Part shown: piece after piece, positions 7,651 through 15,586 of the stretch | How the letters are laid out: every line of letters begins with the position of its first letter | How positions within the stretch are numbered: the stretch's first letter is position 1 | NCBI GenBank assembly: GCA_900315065.1 | Contig: OMXQ01000009.1 | Span: 1 to 43,305, forward strand | Direction: 5' to 3' | Source: an uncultured Erysipelotrichaceae bacterium | Lineage (GTDB): Bacteria > Bacillota_I > Bacilli_A > Erysipelotrichales > Erysipelotrichaceae | Length of the DNA stretch: 43,305 bases | Translations under genes and position numbers: made by a program | The notes under the pieces: generated by a model | What the model was told of the DNA's origin: nothing | Database searches by the model: none | What the model saw: the letters and a program-made list of their open reading frames with translations, nothing else

Positions 7651-7820
7651 AACCTGTATTCTTCATTACAGGTTGCAAAAGCGATGCACATTTTGTGCAA
7701 ATTGTGGCATAATAACAATGCATCTACAGAGAAATCTATGGATGCAGCGGCAGATACCCCCAAAATCTGCCGTTTGATATGCAAATGAAAAGCAGGACTT
7801 CTGCACAGAGTTCTGCTTTT
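7651..7820 (+). ncRNA. Candidate structured RNA (hairpin cluster) in the 7513-7829 gap
   Basis: The gap holds no convincing gene but has consecutive hairpins: AACCTGTA/TACAGGTT (7651-7674), TGCACA/TGTGCA (7685-7699), TGCATC/GATGCA (7719-7746), CGGCAGAT/ATCTGCCG with a C-rich loop (7748-7772), and the terminator at 7788-7820. Five in a row is more than terminators need. A plus-strand RNA ending at the terminator fits best. The promoter is unclear (a TAATTT near 7635 is only weak), the family is unrecognised, and the strand is not certain. Confidence 0.35.
7788..7820. terminator. Bidirectional terminator, 3' of rlmA
   Basis: Stem AAAAGCAGGACT / AGTTCTGCTTTT (one G-T pair) with a nine-base loop, followed by ATTTTA on plus and CATTTGC on minus. 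It ends the minus-strand rlmA transcript and any plus-strand transcript from the preceding gap. Confidence 0.8.
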
Positions 7821-7829
7821 ATTTTATGT

Positions 7830-8603
7830 TCAGAGATTTTTGTAAACGCGGATCCGGAACTGGGCAGTCAGTGTCAATGAAGAATATTTCTTTAGTTTTT
7901 CACGATCTTCTTCCCGAGTGCGGTGGGCATAGGGAGTCATCATGAACAAGGCAAAGAGCTGATCCTGATCCAGCGTGAACTGGTTTTCTATCATCTCATC
8001 CTGAATGACTTCCATCTTTGTATCGAGATCTTTCATTTCATTTTCATAAGGCGTTTCGTACACTGCTTCTTTCATTTCAAAAAGATGGCGGGGACCAGGT
8101 GTTACAAAAATAAAGATCCCGTTTTTCTTCAGAATTCTTTCAATTTCGCCTTTGGCAAAGGGGGCAAAGCAGGTTACTGCTATGTCACAGGAAGATTCCG
8201 GCAAAGGCAGATGAAAGATAGAGGCAACTGCATATTGCGTGGAATGATCCGTCCTGGCAGCGTGCCTGAGAGCTTCTCTTGACATGTCAAAGCCGTATTT
8301 TTCCTTTGCAGGAAAAGCACTTGTGTAGTATCCTTCCCCGCAGCCAAGATCTGCCAGAACTTCATGCGGATTTGCCTGCATGATTTCACAGAGTCTTTGT
8401 CTTAAAAAAGCATAAGAACCGGTATTGAGAAAAGCAGTGCGGGCTTTGACCATGGCCGCATTGTCGCCGTGATCCACGCTCTGGCGGATCAGAAGATTCA
8501 GGTATCCCTGTTTTGCATAGTCAAAGGTGTGGTGATTTGCACACACCGCGCTTTTATTGATTTGCTGCAGAGCTTCTTTGCAGATCGGACAGATTAATTT
8601 CAT
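7830..8603 (-). CDS. rlmA: 23S rRNA (guanine-N1) methyltransferase RlmA-like
   Basis: SAM-dependent methylation of a guanine in 23S rRNA (G745 or G748 type; the exact site is not readable). The protein has 257 residues. An N-terminal zinc finger uses C5, C8, C21 and H25 (CPIC...CANHHTF). The family segment YAKQGYLNLL follows, then a Rossmann methyltransferase with ADLGCGEGYYTSAF, VTCFAP and IFVTPGPRHL. I chose ATG at 8603 rather than 8609 because a TGTTAGAAT extended -10 ends six bases before it, predicting a leaderless mRNA. There is no Shine-Dalgarno. It is divergent from the nuclease gene with a 30-bp gap. Confidence 0.92.
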   Translation of the reverse strand: MKLICPICKEALQQINKSAVCANHHTFDYAKQGYLNLLIRQSVDHGDNAAMVKARTAFLNTGSYAFLRQRLCEIMQANPHEVLADLGCGEGYYTSAFPAKEKYGFDMSREALRHAARTDHSTQYAVASIFHLPLPESSCDIAVTCFAPFAKGEIERILKKNGIFIFVTPGPRHLFEMKEAVYETPYENEMKDLDTKMEVIQDEMIENQFTLDQDQLFALFMMTPYAHRTREEDREKLKKYSSLTLTAQFRIRVYKNL

Positions 8604-8606
8604 AGT

Positions 8607-8630
8607 CATATTCTAACATGGTAGAATACA
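8607..8630. promoter_or_regulatory. Overlapping divergent extended -10 promoters (rlmA / nuclease)
   Basis: The core at 8610-8627 reads ATTCTAACATGGTAGAAT and is almost self-complementary. On plus it gives TGG-TAGAAT (-10 at 8622-8627), six bases before the ATG at 8634. On minus it gives TGT-TAGAAT (-10 at 8615-8610), six bases before the ATG at 8603. Both TG dinucleotides come from the shared central CATG. The two promoters should be mutually exclusive. Confidence 0.75.
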
Positions 8631-8633
8631 GGC

Positions 8634-9599
8634 ATGAATATTTTTAAGAAGCTTGTGCTCATCCTGACAGCTGTATTTCTGGCCGGGTGTGATACCATTT
8701 CTTCCTCATTTCTATCAGATTCCCATGAAAATACCGATCCGCCCCTTGTACAGGTTCCCCAGGACCAACCGGCAGAAACACCGGCAGCTTCCGGTTCTGT
8801 TTCTGATTCTGCTGCTTTTTCCTATGAGGGTGTGCCGGCCTGGAATGGTTCTCCTTTTGCCTATATCAACGGCAATGAGCCTTTCTTTACAGATCAGGAA
8901 AAAGGGGAAACCGATTCGTTTCTGTCTTTTTCAGGTCTGGATGCATTGGGCAGGTGTCAGACAGCCTTTGCCAATCTGGATCAGGCTATGATGCCGGAAA
9001 AAGAAAGAGAACCCATCGGGATGATCAGACCCAGCGGTTGGCATACTGTTCGTTATGATGATCTGATTGAAGACAAATATCTGTATAACCGGTGTCATCT
9101 GATCGGATATCAGCTGTGCGGTGAAAATGCCAATGAGAAAAATCTGATTACCGGCACCAGGTATCTGAATATAGAAGGGATGCTGCCGATTGAGGATGAC
9201 ATTGCCTGGTATCTGAAAGAAAGCGGCAATCATTGTCTCTACAGAGTTACCCCTGTCTTTATTGATGATGAAATGGTCGCGCGGGGTGTTCTGATTGAAG
9301 CATATTCCATCGAAGATCACGGCACCGGCATGAAGATGTGTGCTTTCTGCTACAATGTTCAGCCTGGCATCAATATTGATTACAAGACCGGAGATTCTGC
9401 CCGCGCAGAAACCAGTCCGATCCAAAGTGAAACACCATCTGCATATACCTATGTTGTCAATAAAAAGTCTGGAAAGTTCCATCGTCCTGATTGTAAAGCA
9501 ATAAATGATATCAGTGAAAAAAACAAGCTGTACAGCACGGAATCCAGAGAAGAACTCATCGCAGAAGGCTATGAACCTTGTGGTCTTTGCCAGCCCTGA
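8634..9599 (+). CDS. DNA/RNA non-specific endonuclease, lipoprotein
   Basis: A predicted surface-anchored metal-dependent nuclease of the EndA/NucA (beta-beta-alpha metal) family, 321 residues. The signal peptide ends in the lipobox LAGC, with C19 as the lipidated residue. A Ser/Pro/Thr-rich linker runs to about residue 65. The nuclease domain has NRCHLIGYQL, with catalytic H155 where the family usually has DRGH, and NLITGTRYLN, containing the metal-binding Asn. The C-terminus (about 270-318) is a separate small domain, YVVNKKSGKFHRPDC to CGLC, resembling the metal-binding tail found on secreted Firmicutes nucleases. It may serve nutrient scavenging or DNA uptake. The predicted mRNA is leaderless. 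Confidence 0.9.
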   Translation: MNIFKKLVLILTAVFLAGCDTISSSFLSDSHENTDPPLVQVPQDQPAETPAASGSVSDSAAFSYEGVPAWNGSPFAYINGNEPFFTDQEKGETDSFLSFSGLDALGRCQTAFANLDQAMMPEKEREPIGMIRPSGWHTVRYDDLIEDKYLYNRCHLIGYQLCGENANEKNLITGTRYLNIEGMLPIEDDIAWYLKESGNHCLYRVTPVFIDDEMVARGVLIEAYSIEDHGTGMKMCAFCYNVQPGINIDYKTGDSARAETSPIQSETPSAYTYVVNKKSGKFHRPDCKAINDISEKNKLYSTESREELIAEGYEPCGLCQP

Positions 9600-9611
9600 G
9601 AGCAGGTGCGT

Positions 9612-9617
9612 TATAAT
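9612..9617 (+). promoter_or_regulatory. -10 element of DUF2130 gene
   Basis: TATAAT at 9612-9617, followed by a leader of about 40 bases and the ribosome binding site GGGAGG at 9654-9659. No clear -35 is seen. Confidence 0.6.
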
Positions 9618-9664
9618 ATGGCAAGAGCCATCACGCAGAAAAATAAGAAAACAGGGAGGCAGAT

Positions 9665-11236
9665 ATGAACGAGATCAGATGTCCGCATTGCGGAAAAGTA
9701 TTTACGGTCGATGAAGCAAACTATGCTGCAATTGTAAAACAGGTTCGTGATCATGAATTTCAGAACGACCTGGATGAAAGGGTAAAGAAGGAAATTGCCC
9801 TCGCCCTCAGCAAGGCAGAAGGCTCCTACCAGACCAAGCTCTCCGACAAGGAAACGGAAATTCAGAAACTCAATGCTTCTCTGGAGAATGAAAGAAAGGA
9901 TGCAGCTTTGCAGCTGGAGAAGAAAACCGGCGAACAGAAAAATCAATATGAAAAGCAGATTGCTGATCTCAATGCAAAGCTCCTTGCTTTGCAGCAGAAT
10001 ATGAATCTTGAAATTCAGAAAGCAGAAAGCCGGAAGGACAATGCCTTCCATGTTTATCAGCAGAAAGTCCAGGCACAGCAGGCACAGACAGCAGCCGAAA
10101 CTGCTTCTTTGAAAGCCAGACTTGCGATGGCAGAAGAAGCACAGAAAGCAGCTGTTTCTTCTGCTAATGCTCAGGCAGAGCAGAAACGCATTGCGGAAGT
10201 TTCCTCTTTGCAGAACCAGCTTGATCAGGCAAAGCTGGAACAGGAAATGGCCGTGAACAAAGTCACCAGTCAGAAAGATATGGAACTGGAGCAGAAGAAA
10301 CAGGAAATTATCAAGCTGACAGCACAGAAAGACCTGTCTGAAAAGAATCTGCGGGAACAATATGAACTTCAGCTCCGATTGAAAGAAGAACAGCTCCAGC
10401 AATACAAGGACTTCAAGAAGAGCCAGTCCACCAAGATGATCGGCGAATCACTTGAACAATATTGTCATGATGAATTCGACAAAGTCAGATCCCTTGGTTT
10501 CCCATCTGCCTACTTTGACAAGGATAACGATGCCCGTACCGGCTCCAAAGGTGACTTTATCTTCCGTGATTACTACACGGATGAAACAGGGCATCCGCAG
10601 GAATACATCTCCATCATGTTTGAAATGAAGAATGAAGCAGATGAAACTGCCTCCAAACATAAGAATTCCGACTTCTTCAAAGAACTTGACAAAGACAGAA
10701 GAGAAAAGAAATGCGAATATGCAATTCTTGTTACCATGCTGGAAGGAGACAGTGCTTTGTACAACCAGGGCATCGTGGATGTTTCCGCCAGCTCCGGTTA
10801 TGAAAAGATGTATGTCATCCGGCCTCAGTTCTTCATTCCAATGATTACTTTATTGCGAAACGAAGCCCGCAATTCCATCCGCTACAAGATGGAAGCCCAG
10901 CAGGCAAGAAACGAGAACATCGATATTACCAACTTTGAAGGCAAGCTCAATGACTTCAAGGATCGTTTCTCCAAAAATGTCGTCACTGCTTCCGCAAAGT
11001 TCAACGCAGCTATTGATGAAATTGACAAGTCCATTGCACATCTGCAGAAGATCAAGGAAAATCTCATGTCTTCCGACCGCAATCTGAAACTGGCCAATGA
11101 CAAGGCAGAAGCGCTGACCATCAAAAAACTGACCTACCAGAATCCGACTATGAAGGCAAAGTTTGACGAAGTAAGAAAAAACAAAGCCCTTGAAGAAAAG
11201 AAAGAATCTGATCAGCCGGAAAGTACCGGCGAATAA
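9665..11236 (+). CDS. DUF2130 coiled-coil protein with nuclease-like core
   Basis: A 523-residue protein of unknown function. The N-terminal zinc-ribbon half, CPHCG (residues 6-10), is followed by a long Gln/Glu/Lys/Ala-rich coiled coil (about 35-255) and then the DUF2130 domain (about 255-440). In that domain, D297 in KGDFIF and E320-x-K322 in FEMKNE have the order and spacing of a PD-(D/E)xK nuclease core. The nuclease idea is my inference from this pattern and family descriptions. A second helical region and a charged tail finish the protein. It is monocistronic, with its own promoter and terminator. Confidence 0.88.
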   Translation: MNEIRCPHCGKVFTVDEANYAAIVKQVRDHEFQNDLDERVKKEIALALSKAEGSYQTKLSDKETEIQKLNASLENERKDAALQLEKKTGEQKNQYEKQIADLNAKLLALQQNMNLEIQKAESRKDNAFHVYQQKVQAQQAQTAAETASLKARLAMAEEAQKAAVSSANAQAEQKRIAEVSSLQNQLDQAKLEQEMAVNKVTSQKDMELEQKKQEIIKLTAQKDLSEKNLREQYELQLRLKEEQLQQYKDFKKSQSTKMIGESLEQYCHDEFDKVRSLGFPSAYFDKDNDARTGSKGDFIFRDYYTDETGHPQEYISIMFEMKNEADETASKHKNSDFFKELDKDRREKKCEYAILVTMLEGDSALYNQGIVDVSASSGYEKMYVIRPQFFIPMITLLRNEARNSIRYKMEAQQARNENIDITNFEGKLNDFKDRFSKNVVTASAKFNAAIDEIDKSIAHLQKIKENLMSSDRNLKLANDKAEALTIKKLTYQNPTMKAKFDEVRKNKALEEKKESDQPESTGE

Positions 11237-11259
11237 AAGAGAATAAAAGAGAAAAAAGA

Positions 11260-11295
11260 AACAGCAGAGATTTTGTTCACACAAGCTCTGCTGTT
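11260..11295. terminator. Bidirectional terminator between DUF2130 and SDR genes
   Basis: Arms AACAGCAGAG (11260-11269) and CTCTGCTGTT (11286-11295), with a 16-base loop. The plus side ends TGTTTTG. On minus the stem is followed by TTCTTTTTTC. It serves both convergent genes. Confidence 0.8.
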
Positions 11296-11317
11296 TTGCG
11301 ATATCTCATACGTTCAT

Positions 11318-12064
11318 TCATTTTTTCTTTTTCAATTGATTCATCTTCATCTTTTTCACTGCATGCATGCGCAATGAAGAAGGAACAATCCTGGCCAGCC
11401 GGTTGGCAAAACCCGGTATGATAACACACTTTCCATGTAAATGGGAAAGGGTGTACTTTACGACTTCATCTGCATTTTGGGCAAGCGCAGGAATCTTTCC
11501 GCCGCTTTTGGCATAGAAGTCTGTAGCGACAGGACCCGGGCAGAGACAATAGATCTGAACATTGTCTTTTTTCAATTCTTCATGCAGGGCTTCTGTATAG
11601 GAAAGAACAGCAGCTTTGGATGCATAGTAGGAAGCGATATAAGGACCAGGCTGGAAAGCACCGGTGCTGGCAACATTGATGATGGTGCCGCTTCCTTTCT
11701 GTTTCATCTTTTCTGCGAAAATTCTGGTAAGCAGCAGAACGGCAGTGATATTCAGACTGATCATTTTTTCGAGGTTTTCTGTGCTTTGCAATAGAGAAGA
11801 GCCGGTATAGCCGATGCCGGCATTGTTGATGAGAATGTCGATTTCTTCCTCTTTGCACATGTCTGCTAATTTTCCGGGACTGCCCTTTTCTGAAAGATCA
11901 AGGGAAATGGTTCTTACTTCAGCCGGAAAGAGAGATTCAGCTGCTTTTGCCAGTTTGTCTTTATTGCGTGCACACAGAATGATTCTGTTATTTTTCCTTG
12001 CAAAAGCTTTAGCGAAAGAATAGCCGATTCCTTCCGAGCCGCCGGTAATCAGAATTGTTTTCAT
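11318..12064 (-). CDS. Short-chain dehydrogenase/reductase
   Basis: Classical SDR, 248 residues, NAD(P)-dependent and of unknown substrate. The cofactor motif TGGSEGIG is at 7-14, NNAG at 80-83, catalytic S133, and Y146/K150 in YYASK. The C-terminus is basic (KKMKMNQLKKKK), which could hold it at the membrane or to nucleic acid. It resembles the YqjQ/DltE-like oxidoreductases of Bacillota. A TATAAT at 12076-12071 ends six bases before the ATG and there is no Shine-Dalgarno, so the mRNA is predicted to be leaderless. Confidence 0.92.
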   Translation of the reverse strand: MKTILITGGSEGIGYSFAKAFARKNNRIILCARNKDKLAKAAESLFPAEVRTISLDLSEKGSPGKLADMCKEEEIDILINNAGIGYTGSSLLQSTENLEKMISLNITAVLLLTRIFAEKMKQKGSGTIINVASTGAFQPGPYIASYYASKAAVLSYTEALHEELKKDNVQIYCLCPGPVATDFYAKSGGKIPALAQNADEVVKYTLSHLHGKCVIIPGFANRLARIVPSSLRMHAVKKMKMNQLKKKK

Positions 12065-12133
12065 GCATGTATTATAGCGGAAAGCAGGGGAATATTTTCT
12101 GATTTTGCAAAGTAAGATGATTTTTGCCGGTCT

Positions 12134-12164
12134 TTGACAAAATTTTTACAAATTCATGTATAAT
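12134..12164 (+). promoter_or_regulatory. Promoter of two-component operon with PhoP-box-like repeats
   Basis: TGTATAAT has its -10 at 12159-12164. Upstream lie TTGACA (12134-12139) and TTTACA (12145-12150), in direct orientation and separated by five bases. This matches the Bacillus PhoP box, TT(A/C/T)ACA repeats spaced about five bases apart, except for G at the third position of the first copy. TTGACA could instead be a -35, though the 19-bp spacing is long. Autoregulation is inferred. Confidence 0.5.
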
Positions 12165-12184
12165 CGCTTTATACGGAGGCATAC

Positions 12185-12862
12185 ATGATCTGGTGCGTAG
12201 AAGATGATACAAACATCCGTGAAATTGAAATTTATTCTCTGCAGGCTTCAGGTTTGGACGCAAAAGGCTTTGTGAATGCAGATGAATTTTTTGCCGCATT
12301 GGAAAATGAAACGCCGGATCTTGTGATTCTGGATATTATGCTGCCGGGAAAAGACGGCGTTGAAATATTGAAGCGGATCCGCAATACCTATCAATCCAAG
12401 GACCTGCCTGTTATCATGGCGACGGCAAAGGGAGAAGAATACGAAAAAATCAAGAGCCTGGATCTGGGCGCAGATGATTATCTTGTCAAGCCTTTCTCCA
12501 TGCTGGAAATGGTATCGCGTGTCAGAGCGGTTCTGCGAAGGACCAGAGGCAATGATGAAATCTTTACGCTGGATACCCTGGTTCTGAATGCTACCCAGCA
12601 TGTCATTACCATTGACGGGGAGCGGGTGGATCTTACTTTCAAAGAATTTTCCATGCTGAAATTATTCCTGTCTCATCCGCGCCAGGCTTTCTCCCGTGAT
12701 CAGCTGTTTTCTCTGATCTGGGGACAGGATTATATCGGAGAAACCAGAACAGTCGATGTCCATATCCGTACTTTACGGAAAAAGATCGGCAGATATGGTG
12801 CGTGCATAGAGACAGTCCGCAATGTCGGCTATCGTCTTGAGGAAAGCAATCTCCATGAATAA
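12185..12862 (+). CDS. OmpR/PhoB-family response regulator (PhoP-like)
   Basis: A 225-residue transcription factor. The receiver domain (1-117) has acidic E6-D7-D8, phospho-acceptor D50 in VILDIMLPGKDG and K102 in YLVKPFS. The C-terminal winged helix (about 125-222) ends DVHIRTLRKKIG...ETVRNVGYRLE, typical of PhoB/OmpR. Its stop overlaps the start of the kinase gene by eight bases, so the two are cotranslated. The cognate kinase resembles PhoR, which suggests but does not prove a phosphate response. No phosphate genes are in the window. The ribosome binding site is CGGAGG. Confidence 0.93.
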   Translation: MIWCVEDDTNIREIEIYSLQASGLDAKGFVNADEFFAALENETPDLVILDIMLPGKDGVEILKRIRNTYQSKDLPVIMATAKGEEYEKIKSLDLGADDYLVKPFSMLEMVSRVRAVLRRTRGNDEIFTLDTLVLNATQHVITIDGERVDLTFKEFSMLKLFLSHPRQAFSRDQLFSLIWGQDYIGETRTVDVHIRTLRKKIGRYGACIETVRNVGYRLEESNLHE

Positions 12863-14450
12863 GAAGATTTTCAAGGCGATTTTTTCGGCATCCATGGCTG
12901 TCTTTTTTCTGTCACTGGCACTGGTGATGCTGGTGCTGTATTCCTATTTCAATTCTCTGCATATCCGGCAGATGAAATCTGAATTGTCCCTGGTTTCTTC
13001 CGCAATTGATGCGGAAGGCGTGGAATATCTGCATGGAATTGACGAAGAAGACAGATTTACCCTGATACAGGCAGACGGAACTGTCGTCTTTGATACAAAA
13101 GCAGATGCTTCCCGGATGGAAAACCACCGGGAAAGAGAAGAATTCAAAGAAGCAGTAATGAATGGAGAAGGCGAGAGTACCCGCTATTCTGATACCCTGC
13201 TGCAGGAGACAACCTATGTCGCAAAACGTCTGAAGGACGGGAGTGTTCTGCGGATTTCTTCCAGTCGTTCTTCTATTCTTTTATTATTATTGAGATTGGC
13301 CCAGCCGATCTTATGGATTGTCGGTCTTGCCTTTGCGATTTCAGCTTTCCTTGCCAGAAAGATGACTTCTCAGATCGTTGCGCCGCTGAATGCGCTGAAT
13401 CCGGACCAGCCCCTGGCTCAGAAAAATATCTATCCGGAAATCCAGCCCCTGCTCAACAAAATTGAAGCGCATAAGACAGAATTGAAACAAAAAGAAAATG
13501 AATTCATTGCCATTTCTGACAATATGGCAGAAGGCCTGGTTCTTTTAAACAGAAACAAGGATATTCTGACTGCCAATACAGCCGGCAATGAACTTTTTCA
13601 GAAAGATAAATGGAATGATCTTCTCGATGAAGCTTTGCGCACAGGCAGGGCAGAAACCCGTTTTGCAAAAGACGACAGGCAATATCAGTTCATCGCAACC
13701 AGAACCAATCATGAAATGACTACCGAAGGCCTGGTTGTTCTGATCTTTGATATTACGGAAAAGATCAATGCAGAAAAATTCAGACAGGAATTTTCTGCCA
13801 ATGTTTCGCATGAGTTGAAAACCCCTCTGCAGTCTATTATCGGCAGTGCAGAATTGATTGAAAACGGGCTTGTGAAGAAAGAAGATCTGCCTGATTTCGG
13901 GCATCGCATCAATGCTGAAGGAAAGCGTCTTCTGAATCTGATCAATGATATTATCCGGCTTTCCCAGCTGGATGAAGGCGAAAACTTACAGGCAGAAAGT
14001 GTCAGGGTGGAGAAAATTGCCGAAGAAGAATGCAAAGCCCTGCAGGCTTCTGCAGATAAGAAATCAATTTCTCTGCTTCTTAATGCAGATGAGATTGAGA
14101 CCAGCGGCTATCCGCAGCTGTATCATGAAATCATCTATAATCTGATTGATAATGCGATCCGCTATTCAGCAGAAGAAACAACGATACAGGTGACAATCAG
14201 AAAAGAGAAGGACGATTTCTACATCAGTGTCAAAGACCAGGGCATAGGCATTGACCCGAAAGACCAGGACCGTATCTTTGAACGCTTCTACCGGGTAGAT
14301 AAGAGCAGATCACGGCAAAGCGGGGGTACCGGCTTAGGCTTATCCATTGTCAAGCATGCCGTGGAAACCATGCATGGAAGAATCGTCGTCAACTCTGCTT
14401 TGCATAAGGGAACTGAGATGAAGGTCATCTTCCCGTTAAAGGAAAAGTAA
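12855..14450 (+). CDS. Sensor histidine kinase (PhoR-like)
   Basis: Membrane sensor, 531 residues. TM1 covers about 8-32, an extracytoplasmic sensor about 33-140, and TM2 about 141-166. A HAMP-like stretch leads to a PAS domain (about 213-305). HisKA has phospho-acceptor H319 in NVSHELKTPL. HATPase_c has the N box (IDNAIRYS), DQGIGI, RFYRVDKSRS and the G2 box GGTGLGLSIVKH. The RFYRVDKxRSR...GGTGLGL signature is typical of PhoR. ATG at 12855 overlaps the regulator stop codon; an earlier TTG at 12822 is unlikely. Confidence 0.93.
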   Translation: MNKKIFKAIFSASMAVFFLSLALVMLVLYSYFNSLHIRQMKSELSLVSSAIDAEGVEYLHGIDEEDRFTLIQADGTVVFDTKADASRMENHREREEFKEAVMNGEGESTRYSDTLLQETTYVAKRLKDGSVLRISSSRSSILLLLLRLAQPILWIVGLAFAISAFLARKMTSQIVAPLNALNPDQPLAQKNIYPEIQPLLNKIEAHKTELKQKENEFIAISDNMAEGLVLLNRNKDILTANTAGNELFQKDKWNDLLDEALRTGRAETRFAKDDRQYQFIATRTNHEMTTEGLVVLIFDITEKINAEKFRQEFSANVSHELKTPLQSIIGSAELIENGLVKKEDLPDFGHRINAEGKRLLNLINDIIRLSQLDEGENLQAESVRVEKIAEEECKALQASADKKSISLLLNADEIETSGYPQLYHEIIYNLIDNAIRYSAEETTIQVTIRKEKDDFYISVKDQGIGIDPKDQDRIFERFYRVDKSRSRQSGGTGLGLSIVKHAVETMHGRIVVNSALHKGTEMKVIFPLKEK

Positions 14451-14451
14451 A

Positions 14452-14490
14452 GGAAGCAGGAAAAGATCAGAAATTCTGCTTCCCTTTTTT
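14452..14490 (+). terminator. Terminator of the two-component operon
   Basis: Arms GGAAGCAG (14452-14459) and CTGCTTCC (14476-14483), followed by C and six T. Confidence 0.85.
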
Positions 14491-14544
14491 CTGCCTTTGG
14501 GCATGAAGTGCAGATATTCTGATTCTTCTGTTATGATATTTCTT

Positions 14545-15495
14545 ATGGTGATTAACGTATTGAAATTTCTGGGCGGGGTTTCCATCCTTGTTTTTATTCT
14601 TTTCGGTATCTGCTATCCGGTCATTTTTTACAATGACTGGCTTATTAACAAGCATATCGAAGACAGGACGAAAAAATCCAATCAGAAGTTTGAAAAGAAA
14701 GAAAAAGAACTGGTTGGAAAAAGATTCTTCGTGGAAAGAAAAGACAAAAGGGCAGTCCGCTGCAACCTCTATCTCTTTGAGGATGATGGGATCAGGCCTC
14801 TGATCATCCTGCTGCACGGCGGGGATTTCCTGCACGGGGACAGCGATGAGATTGACCGGGAAGCAGAAAGACTCAGAATTGACATGGATTGCAATGTTGT
14901 CTCTGTTTCGTATTCTCTGATTGAGATGCACCTGAATACCTATTCCCAGGAAGAAATTGCGGATGTTTTTGAATATTGCCGTACCCACGCGCAAGAGCTT
15001 CATTGTGATCAGGGTAAAATTGTTTTCTGCGGTATTGAAGCAGGCGGGTATCTGGGAATCCTGGCAGGGAAGATCGCCCTTGAAAAATATGGTTTTGGTC
15101 CTCAGGGGTATTTCCTGCTGGATCCTTATGTTGACTATACGCAGCTTTCCATGTGCCAGGCCCGCATGCATCCCCAGCCGGTTATGCTGATGCGGTTTGG
15201 TGATCTCAGAGAAATGACAGAAATGGAAAAGCTCTTTGCTCAGACGTATCAGAAAAACAAGGTTTTCCGGTTCATGAACCGGGACAATCCGGATGCCATG
15301 CATATGTGTGATCGATATGCAGAAGAAATGATGCGCAATGACATATATTACATTTATAAGAATTATCCGCGTCTTACCCTGGCTGATTTCATGTCAGACG
15401 GTTTCTTTCTGGATGAAGAAACAAAACCGATCCGGCAGGAAGCTTTGGCTGAGATCAAAGAAAACATTGCCTTCTTTACCAGGTCGAGAAAGTAA
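14545..15495 (+). CDS. Membrane-anchored alpha/beta-hydrolase-like protein lacking nucleophile Ser
   Basis: 316 residues. One N-terminal transmembrane helix (about 5-28) precedes a Lys/Glu-rich linker and an alpha/beta-hydrolase fold of the HSL/esterase type. The oxyanion-hole motif LLHGGDFLHGD (H91) is intact. The nucleophile elbow, normally GxSxG, reads G163-I-E165-A-G-G, with Glu replacing the catalytic Ser. An acidic motif (LLDPYVDY) and a late His (NPDAMH) remain. It may be a non-catalytic relative or use different chemistry. ATG at 14545 was chosen because TGT-TATGAT (-10 at 14532-14537) ends seven bases before it, a leaderless arrangement. Upstream in-frame codons would lie before the promoter. 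Confidence 0.75.
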   Translation: MVINVLKFLGGVSILVFILFGICYPVIFYNDWLINKHIEDRTKKSNQKFEKKEKELVGKRFFVERKDKRAVRCNLYLFEDDGIRPLIILLHGGDFLHGDSDEIDREAERLRIDMDCNVVSVSYSLIEMHLNTYSQEEIADVFEYCRTHAQELHCDQGKIVFCGIEAGGYLGILAGKIALEKYGFGPQGYFLLDPYVDYTQLSMCQARMHPQPVMLMRFGDLREMTEMEKLFAQTYQKNKVFRFMNRDNPDAMHMCDRYAEEMMRNDIYYIYKNYPRLTLADFMSDGFFLDEETKPIRQEALAEIKENIAFFTRSRK

Positions 15496-15586
15496 ACAGA
15501 TTGGCAGATGTGTCATAAGTTCACCTGGAATTCACTTACTGTTTTCCAGATTCTGTATAATGAATTTACTTCCAAAGGAGGAAATT

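Noticed and set aside
7594-7788. A 64-codon TTG-initiated frame in the malic enzyme-rlmA gap
   Set aside because: It has no ribosome binding site and no family likeness, and it runs through four hairpins. A structured RNA explains the region better.
9618-9668. A 16-codon mini-frame ending on the DUF2130 start codon
   Set aside because: Its ATG directly abuts the TATAAT at 9612-9617, so it would lie upstream of the transcription start.
9611-10402. A 263-codon open frame on minus, opposite the DUF2130 coiled coil
   Set aside because: The Phe/Leu-rich translation is the expected complement of a Gln/Lys/Glu-rich coiled-coil coding region.
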